Shown: positions 22,861 through 31,800 of the stretch, piece after piece
Numbering within the stretch: position 1 is the first letter of the stretch
How the letters are laid out: every line of letters begins with the position of its first letter
Translations under genes and position numbers: made by a program
The notes under the pieces: generated by a model
The model's input: the letters and a program-made list of their open reading frames with translations, nothing else
The model's database searches: none
What the model was told of the DNA's origin: nothing
Assembly: GCA_000310025.1 (NCBI GenBank)
Contig: FN648498.1
Span: 39,194-103,193, forward strand
Direction: 5' to 3'
DNA length: 64,000 nt
Source: Ectocarpus siliculosus
Taxonomy: Eukaryota > Sar > Phaeophyceae > Ectocarpales > Ectocarpaceae

Positions 22861-23639
22861 CTATTAGGTGACCCCTCCAGGCCCCATGTACCGCCACCCG
22901 TTGCTCCTGCCTGCGAGGGGTGCGGCCTGGTCTACCTGCTCCACGTAGCACCACCGGTAGCTGGTGGCATGTGTTGATGATACAGCTGCTGTGGTTGCCC
23001 GTGCCATTTTCTCTTTTAAATGAGCCAACAAAATGTTTCTCTTTTTTTACCCGAAGCGTCAACCACGGTGGTGGCACCGTTGACTGATGACAGTATATCT
23101 GTCAGGTGATGAGTGACTGTCTGTCTGCCTGTATGGTGAAGACGCAAGTAAAATAAATGTAGAAAATACCTCTTTTCATGTGAGGGGGGGTGTAGTTGTG
23201 AGCGGGAGTCGGTGTTTCCTGCGGCGAATGTTTCCCGTTGAGATTTGTCCCTGCTGTGTGCCTCTCTTTGTTTTTCCGAAGATCGTCCGTCGTCGTGTGG
23301 GTGCGACAAAAAAAAACACAAGAAGAGGGACGGGGATGGTGGGTTCAACACCACCCAGCGTAGGGTGGATCGTAGCAGCCAGGAGTAAATGCGTTCGTCC
23401 AGGAAACGAATGACTGTATCCGTCCGTGTGGTCAGCGATTCCCGTGAAAGTCTGGCGTCATCATCAGTCCAATCAGTCGTCCACGGCGAAGTTGAATTTT
23501 TTTAATTTTTTCAAGAGGTGACGTCATGACCGTGGCTGACGTCATCGGTCGACCATGGAATTTTCTACACGCAGGAAATTTCCTTTCAAAAAAATCGGCC
23601 AATCAGAAAACTGCGGGCACCTTTTCTCCTCTCTCAATG
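22861..23639. other. No recognised gene
   Basis: The frame entering the broken replication gene can be followed up to about 22925 before it meets a stop. From there to 23639 nothing coding or repetitive stands out. Confidence 0.35.
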
Positions 23640-23935
23640 GTCCAACCCGTGGTGGGAGTCACCAGCGAAGTCAGTGTCTTGGAAAAAAAATGGCCAACCC
23701 GGAAGAAAAAAATGGTCACAACGTGGTGGGAGTCACCGGCGAAGTCACTGTCTTGGGAAAACATGGACCGGTGGTGGGAGTCACCAGCGAAGTCACTGTT
23801 TCGATAAAAAATGGTCCAACCCGGAAGAAAAAAAATGGTCAAACCGTGGTGGGAGTCACCAGCGAAGTCATTGTCTTGGAAAAAAAAAGTTGTCCAACCT
23901 GTGGTGGGAGTCAACAGCGAACCATTGTCTTGGAT
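23640..23935 (+). repeat. Five copies of a GTGGTGGGAGTCACCAGCGA repeat
   Basis: GGTGGGAGTCACCAGCGAAGTC followed by TGTCTTGGAAAA and often GGAAGAAAAAAATGGTC recurs, with cores at about 23651, 23725, 23773, 23848 and 23903. Spacing alternates between about 75 and 50, indicating long and short unit forms. The plus-strand frames here only translate the repeat. Confidence 0.85.
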
Positions 23936-24198
23936 CCCCTTCAGCGGTTCCATACTCTGAGTGATCAGCTCACGAAGAGCATTGTCTCGGCTCCCGTTGA
24001 GCTGAGCGTTGATCTGGGCGTGCTGGCCGTTCACACCGTAAAACACCAGTTACGGGCATCCTCGTCCATGGCCCCACTACTCCGGGAGATCGAGGCGCGG
24101 ACCGTACGAGTTTGGCTACAATACGAAACTACGACAAACACCAGGCGGTGGACGCAAAGCATGTATTTAAGAGTCGTGATACCTCGCTTTGGCTTGGC

Positions 24199-24440
24199 CT
24201 ACACAGGTGGACGTCCATCCCCCTTCCCCAAAATGTCGGATGCCCGCGCCCCCTTGTGGAGACCTTGACAAGGTCGAACACCTTGGAGAAGACAACCAAG
24301 GCCTCGACAGGGGAGAAATCGAGGTATTTTTTTTAGGCCTTGGTTGTCTTCTCCAAGGTGTTCGACCTTGTCAAGGTCTCCACAATGGGGCGAGGGCATC
24401 CGACATTTTGGGGAAGGGGGGTCGACCTCCACCTGTGTAG
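24199..24440. repeat. Large imperfect palindrome, 106-bp arms and 30-bp loop
   Basis: The left arm 24199-24304 is the near-perfect reverse complement of the right arm 24335-24440. Both outer ends are CTACACAGGTGGA-type and both inner ends read AGGCCT. A transcript would form a very long hairpin. It could be a foldback or MITE-type element or a small-RNA precursor. No protein is encoded. Confidence 0.9.
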
Positions 24441-24977
24441 CGTGATGGTTTAGAGAGGGTCCAGCGAGGGAGCAACGGCAAAGAGCAACCCGACAGGGGA
24501 AACCGGGAACCCTTACCTCGACCATTTCGGTGGGAAGGCGTGTGCACTCGCTATCTCCGAGAATCCATTGGCGTAGATGTCTAGAGTCATTTCCCCTGTC
24601 CCTACCCGTGCGAATGCTCCACCGATCCTGAGCAGCAAGTGCAACCTGGGTGAGCTGGAGATGTGGATGTGCGGAGGAATTACTTAGTGGGCTCTAGAGT
24701 ACACTCTGCGGAGCCTCCTTTTTTCGTCTCCTAGCGAGGCACAAAGCAAGCACAGCAGAGCAGCAGGACAGGGGGGGCAGCAGGGCAGGGAGGTGAGTAA
24801 GCTATGACGTACCTCGCTTGATGTTGTTCGTGGTGGTGGTGGTGGCAATCCAGTAACTTTTTCGATGCTCGTCTAGCTGAGTTGGCGGCCGTGTCCCCGA
24901 GTGTGTACGCAGTCGTCACTACTGTCGTCCGGGTGGGACCTGTTCTTTGTCTCGTGCACGACACACAGAGGCAGCCG
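24441..24977. other. No recognised gene
   Basis: A short GTGGTG run lies at about 24830. Nothing else is supported. Confidence 0.35.
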
Positions 24978-25510
24978 ACAGCAGTAGCGAGGGCGCATAG
25001 GCGCAACCACCACAGAGAGGGGAGCTAGGCAAGGAGAGAGGCGGCGCAGAAGGAAAGGGATCGCAGGATCTAGCTTCGCCCGACGTACAACCGCGCTTCG
25101 GCAGACTACAAGGTGGGTTTATTCGCAGGAGCTTCGCTGACGCTGGTGATTTTTCGCAGACACGTGCAGAGATTAGCAGTGTACGAGATGACACGCACGC
25201 GGCAACCCTGGTGAAGATCGGTGCCTAGAGTAAGGGGTACCTGACAACTCGGCCAACAGCAGTGGCGAGGGCGCATAGGCGCAACCACCGCAGAGGGGGG
25301 AGCCACACAAAGAGAGAGGCGGCGCCGAAAGAAACGGATTATCGTATCTAGCTTCGCCCCGCGTACAACTCTGCAATATCCATAGACTAGAGGTGGGTCT
25401 TTTTTCGCAGGAGCTTCTCTGAAGCGGGCGTGCGTTCGCAGACACGTGCAGAGAATAGCAGTGTACCTGATGACACGCACGCGGTTACCCTGGAGAAGGG
25501 TACCTGATGA
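24978..25510 (+). repeat. Diverged ~280-bp tandem duplication
   Basis: The block starting CAGCAGT(A/G)GCGAGGGCGC (24978) and ending near GCGG(C/T)(A/T)ACCCTGG recurs at about 25256-25510, offset 278-282 bases. Shared stretches include GCATAGGCGCAACCACC, ATCTAGCTTCGCCC, CGCAGGAGCTTC and CGCAGACACGTGCAGAGA. It lies just upstream of the ROCO gene. Confidence 0.85.
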
Positions 25511-25670
25511 GTCGGTTTCTTTACTAGTCCATGTTGCCCTGTTCTCCCTTGTTCTGTGTACAACCAAACCGTGATGTAGATAGATGCCCTTTCGGAGTTG
25601 TGACATCGTCCGTACCACGGCAAAACGTTCAGCATGATTCATGCTATCATCCTGTTGTACACTAAGGCTG

Positions 25671-25708
25671 GCCTCAGCCGCGAAAGACGGCCTCAGCCGC
25701 GAAAGACG
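25671..25708 (+). repeat. 19-bp perfect tandem duplicate
   Basis: GCCTCAGCCGCGAAAGACG occurs twice without a gap, about 120 bases before the ROCO start codon. Confidence 0.9.
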
Positions 25709-25824
25709 GCCGGCAGCAAGCGATTGCGCACACTCAACTAGACTTACTCCTGCCACAGCCACACCCATGTTTGCAATTGCCCCGCAAACTTCCGTCCTTC
25801 TGAATCCCCACAGGTCCCCCTACA

Positions 25825-28800
25825 ATGGCACCGACCGATCGTGACGTACTGGTAGCCCTCTACAACGCGACCGATGGACCTAATTGGAAGAACAAGACCA
25901 ACTGGGACACAAATGCCGATCTGTCGGACTGGCACGGGGTCAAAGCCGACGACCAGGGCCGCGTGGTGAAGCTGTCTCTAAGCGCGAACAAACTCCGAGG
26001 TATTTTTTAACCTATCCTACGGACATTGCGTGTCGCTCTCGTGCGATGTTTTTTTACCTTTCCCAAGAATTCGTTGATCGAAGATGATCCTTCCATGACA
26101 TTGTCTTTCTGGTGCGTCCCCGCGTTCTGCACGCGGTCAACGCCTTTATGTATCCTCGCCGCAGTACCAGTACGCTGTGCGTACTATGCTGCTGTACTCG
26201 TGAAAGTTAATCGACACCTGAATACTCTGCCTTCTAGCCTGCTCCTTAGACACACGCCATCTGTAGACAATTCACAGCCGGGCACCTTTTCTTTTTATTC
26301 CCCGCTGAACTTGAATTCCTCTGCCACAGGTTCTATCCCGCCGCAGCTTGGAAACCTCATCGAGCTGAAGGAGATGCAGTTCAACGACAACCCCCTCACA
26401 GGTATTCATCTTTTCTCCAACTGAATTCCATGGATGAACGCTGCCGACATGTGTCCTGCCCACGAGTTGGCAGGACCATTGTTCTTGAAGCTTCATCGCT
26501 CGATATTCTTATTCTGTTTCTTGCGCTGCGCCGCTCTCCGCAGGGTCAATACCGCCGGAGCTGGGAAGCTTATCCCAGCTGAGGCTGCTAAAGCTTTACC
26601 GGAATCAGCTGAGCGGTGAGTCATATATTCATAGTACACTTTGGTATTTGCAACTTTCCGGACGAATCCCACCCACGCATTGGCAGGATTCATTCTGAAA
26701 TTTAATGGAGCAAGCAACAATGTAACACTTTCTCAGTATTCACTGCTTCTTCTTCAAAGCAGAGGTACTGAAGTGCTGTAAAGTGTCTTAGCTCCGGGGG
26801 GATGGGGTCTGCAAGCGGACGCGCACATCCAAAGTCAGTGAGGGGAGTAGCGAGCACCATTTTTCCCGGCTTCTAGAACACGCCTACTCACCGACGTAGT
26901 ACGCGGGCCAAAACCTACGGAGATCGATTATCTCGAAAATGAGAGCTGGGTAACTTGATTTTTATTTTCCTGTTGAACTCGTATTTGCTCTTTCGCTTGC
27001 AGGTCCCATCCCGCCAGAGCTGGGAACGCTCGCAGCACTGAAAAACCTCTCCCTTCGGGGAAACCGCCTATCTGGTGAGTTGATGTTCAAATTGCGGGAT
27101 GACTCCCGCCGAGGCGTGGGCGGGACAAGATGTGCGATATCGAACACCTAGAAACGACTTGTTTCTCCGGAATTCCAACAAGAGAATTACTCGCATTTCC
27201 ACAGGACAAATACCACCGCAGCTAGGAAATCTGCGCGCCTTGGAGACTCTCGCTCTCAGCGGGAACAAGTTAAATGGTGAGTCCCAGAAGTCGGACATGC
27301 AACTCTCTTATTGTTGAAGTTATCTGCGTGAACCCCGCCGATGCGTGGGTGCGTTGTTGTATAAGCCGAGCAAATTACTCTTATTCCCCGCTTAGTTCGT
27401 GTGGCACACGGTTGTTGGCCATGCGCACAGGAACGATACCGGAGAAGCTAGGGAAACTGACTGCGCTGGAGGACCTTTCTCTCAGAAACAACAAACTCGT
27501 AGGTGAGCAACCTCCAACGCTCGTACTGGACTTTAGGAAAAGTGTCTTACCCACAGTGGGTGGGGCAGGATCTACGGGATCGAATAGCTACAAACGATTG
27601 ATGTTTCCCCGGAATTCCAACAAAGACAATCGTTCGCGTTTCTACAGGACAAATACCACAGCAGCTAGGAAGTTTGCGCGCCGTGAAGACTCTCAAACTC
27701 AGCGATAACAAGTTACGTGGTGAGTCGAGCATGCAACTTTCTTTGACTTTTACAGGAGTGATACATGCATGAGTTCCGCCGATGCGTACGCAGGATTCAT
27801 CCTAATGCTTGATCGATACGTGGGGACTCACCGCTTATCTCGTTGAAACCAAGGTGGAGCTGCACTAGCCCTGAAAGCTTTCCTAGCTCCGGTGGGATAT
27901 AGCCTGCGACCAGAAGCGCAATACAATTCTAGCGGGCACTAAAACGATAGTTTTCCCGGCTCTCTACGTTGAAGATAGCGATTTGCGTAGAGTAGAGTAG
28001 CTTCTCGAAGCCGATGTGTTTCGTTGTGTTCCCCGCTGAATTCGTCTCTTCTTCCGCTTGCAGGTCCTATCCCGCGAGAGCTGGGAAATCTGCGACAGCT
28101 GCAGACTCTGTGGCTCAGCAACAATCAGCTCACAGGTGACTCTTTAAGTTTGGCAGTGGTTTCAATTTTATTCTCAAACTGGATTAACTGGATGCACGGA
28201 TTGACCCTGCCGATGCAGTGGGTGAGTAGGTGCGTTCTAGAAGCGGGGTGCTTTTAAGTATTCCTTTCTTCAAAAAAAGTCTGCGCTTGCGCTGCATGCC
28301 CCATCTTGCCGGAGCTTGGAAATCATGCAGCAATGTGGTCCCTTCTCCTTGGAGGCACCCAGCTGAGCGGTATGTCGTTCAGTTTACATGTTACAACTGT
28401 TCGCGGTATCATTTTTTAGGATGAATCCGGTGTGCGTGGGTGGGACACATGCATATGTCCTAGAAATATAAATTGAAAGAGCGGTCAAAGTCCAGCACCG
28501 TCTCTCGTCGCTGAGCTGGTTGCTGTAGAGGTGCAGCACCCACAGCTCGTTGAGAGCTCCCAGCTCCGATGGGATGGATCCTTCAAGCAGAAGAGTAAGA
28601 GTGTTACTAAGTTAGAGGGGAGTAAACAAAAGTGACCCCGGCTGTCTTGTTTCAATATCATCTAACTCCGTAGATCTTGTCCCGCCAACGCTTTCACCCG
28701 TGAGCTTGTTGTGGTGTCTACAGTCCCATACGGGATGCCTCCTGAACGAGAAGTGCGTAGAATTCCGGAATGAAATGGCGTCGGCTTTGGAGGAGAGTAA

Positions 28801-31800
28801 GTGAAAGAGCCGCAACTCGGCGTTTGAGCACCCCACGCTAGCACCCTTCGGCTCCTCCACCTTTGCTGTAGCAACACACGAGACGTAGTGGTTACTTAAC
28901 GTTCTAGTAGTTTTACTCAGTATTCTCTACTCTACCAGTAGGGTTTAGACGACCTCTTCATGTTCGACTGTCAATAGTAGATATGCATGGAATAAAAGGA
29001 GTTTGCAGCACCACCCCGCATCGGCACAAAAGAACGTGTGGCAGTAAGGAAGGGCCAAGACACCTCGACCGCTGAACGTGAAGACACTAATGGGGTATCA
29101 AGATGTCACGTGAGGATATATTGACATAACTCATACAACTTGAGACGCAGGAATGGTTCTGTGTCGCTTTGCAAAGACCTCCTTGAACTAAATCGTTCAT
29201 GCATGCCCGCGTTGGATTGGGGCTTGCAGAGATCCCCCCCGAGGTTCTTGAGCTGTGTCGGGAGATTCTAGGAGAGCCGTCGTGGCATGCAAACCCTTGG
29301 TCACGGCCGCCGTCGACGGTGCTGGAGTCTGGGTTCGAGAGGGCGCTGGGCTGGTGGGAAGACGTGAAGCGGTTTGGTGAGGGCAAGTCAAACAAGCTGA
29401 AGATGGTGCTCGTGGGCCTGGCAGGGGCCGGGAAAACCACCATTGTTCGCCACATGACAGGTAGGTCAGTCCCCAAACGTTCTGACCGCACGGTGGGCAT
29501 CGAGATCACAACGGACTGGAAGCCGGGAGATGAGGTGCCCCTGCAGGTTAGCGTCTGGGACTTCGCTGGCCAAGCGGACTACTACTCCTCCCATCAGCTG
29601 TTTCTGACCAAGGGTGCTTTGTTTCTGCTTGTAGTGGACCTCCATGCCTTTTCCAAAGAGATAGGAAGTGGAGTGGACAACTTTACCGACCCTCGTCGGC
29701 GTATCTACTGGTGGCTTGAGATGCTCCACATGCGTGTCCCTGGCGCGGCCGTAGCTCTCGTAGGGTCCCACGTCGACCAGATGGAGAGTGAGGATGCTCG
29801 CCAAGCCGAGACCCATCTTCACACCGGTGAGGCATCGTGGTTCTTTCGAGGACGAGTACCATGTTCTTTGGGCACATAACGTTACCCGTCACACGAGGCA
29901 CAGGATTGTTTAATGAACCGGAAAAACAGTGCAGTGGTAAATACTGAGCAAATTGTTTACCCTGGGAGCGTGGGGATCGTATTTCGACTCTCAACAGGAA
30001 GACGCCCACATACTGCAGACGGTTTGTGCTCTAGAGATTTTTCGATTTTCAAAAAGCGATGACTTGCGGTGGCGGTGTTCAACATGTCAAACCCGAGCGC
30101 TGTATGGCGTGTACATTCCACCGCCGATACTCGCTATTTTGTTCTGTGGTGTTGGAACAAACGCCCCTATCGAGCCTATCACATTGTACCCGCGTAGTTA
30201 GCGATCAAATTCCTCAACGAACGCACCCCGTTCTCTTTGGTCGGATAATGCTCGTATTCCTTCGCTCTGCTGTAGTTGTGAGCAAATTCATCAAGGATAA
30301 GGCCGGCAATGCATCAAGGAGGCAGAGTATTCGTTGCATCGATGCAGAGTCTACGAAACCAATGGAGGTTGATCATCTACGAGATGACGGTAGAATGGCC
30401 CCGCGGTCTGGTTCGAGTAGATTTACCGCGGAACCCTTGGTCCTCCATGGCAACGTCTTCAAGGTTTCTCTCGCCCCTACGAGCGTTGTCGAATTACGAC
30501 AATGGATCGTGAAAGCAGCGTCCGGACGAGAGTGCCCTACCGGGTTTAACTTCCCTGCCGTGGATCAGACCGTTTCCAAGGCTTGGATCGAGGCCTACGA
30601 TGCCATGGACGTTCTGAAGGGGACAGCACCGTGTGTGCTTTGGAGCAGAGCAGTCGAAGAGTTCCGTAGAAAGATGAGCGGAATTCCTCCCGTCGCCGGC
30701 GACGCCGGCAAGGTGCTGTTGAGAGCGATGCAGCACCGTGAGGCCGAGGGCGGCGTGCTGCTGTCGCTGGCGGACGACTCGGCACCTGTGGCGAGCGACA
30801 TGCTTCACCTGGACCCGTCGTGGCTCATCGAGCTGGTGAGGCGCTTGGCAGATCACAACCTTGTGGACAAGGACAAGAAGAAACGTGGATCTCTGGAGCA
30901 GGGGCTCCGTGTGTACGCCAAACGACAGGGCCTTGCAGCGGCGCCGCTCTTCGACATACACAAGTGAGGTGGCTTGAGAAATATGTTGCCGACCTAAGTT
31001 GTGTTCGTAGCAAATGTCGTCAGTCTATGGTGCCGTACGGCGACGTCGAATTCACGGCTACAACCATCAAGGCCCACTCTTGTGACCAAATCAGTTGTAG
31101 TGCGACAATCGCGGCCATCCCAATTTTTTCTTTCTGGCCCACACTTAGAGGTTCTCTCCGGGATGCTGTGGTCGGTCGAATTGGTGCACCCGAGTGCTCC
31201 TCGATGAAGATTGCATCATAGCCATCCCAATGACATCCAATAGACCTATAGACGGATTTCCTACGGGCTGAGGGCTCACGAGAACGCAGGAAAGGCAATC
31301 CTGATGATCTCGTGAGCCTAGAGCCCTTTTTTTCGAGGTTTCTCCGCCCGTTGACCTCGCCTCGAAACGAGACTTGCACCTACCGATAGCCCTGTGTTGC
31401 GAGGGCCCTCCCGGCGTGCCGCGCGCTCTCGGGGCAGACTGCGTGCAGCGCTAGCGAGGGCAGAAAGTCGCGTCTCCGACATCTACCATGGATCCACCAA
31501 TCACACCCCGATTTCTTGACAGTGCAGGCCACTCATACATACATTCGGCAAGCGGCTGACGTGGATTGTGCGTGTGCGCTGGCGTCACACCACACACCCT
31601 GCCACACACGACAACCAAGCCACCAAGTCTCCGCATGAGACGAGACAAAGTGCTCTACTGCTGTAGTGCGTCTCCCTTTTGATCCAGGCGAAAGGCGGGG
31701 GGGTTAGCGGCCAGTGTCGTGCGCACAGCTGTCTGCAAAACTACACCCGCCCGAGAAAAAAAAAAATGAAAGACGTTGTTTGTTCCTCCGTTTCATGGAT

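Noticed and set aside
23555-24268. 237-codon plus-strand ORF
   Set aside because: Most of it translates the GGTGGGAGTCACC repeat and the left arm of the palindrome.
28064-28580. A separate minus-strand LRR gene
   Set aside because: Minus-strand LRR cassettes are isolated, mostly damaged and have no accompanying minus-strand Roc, COR or cap exon; rearranged cassettes of the plus-strand gene explain them better.
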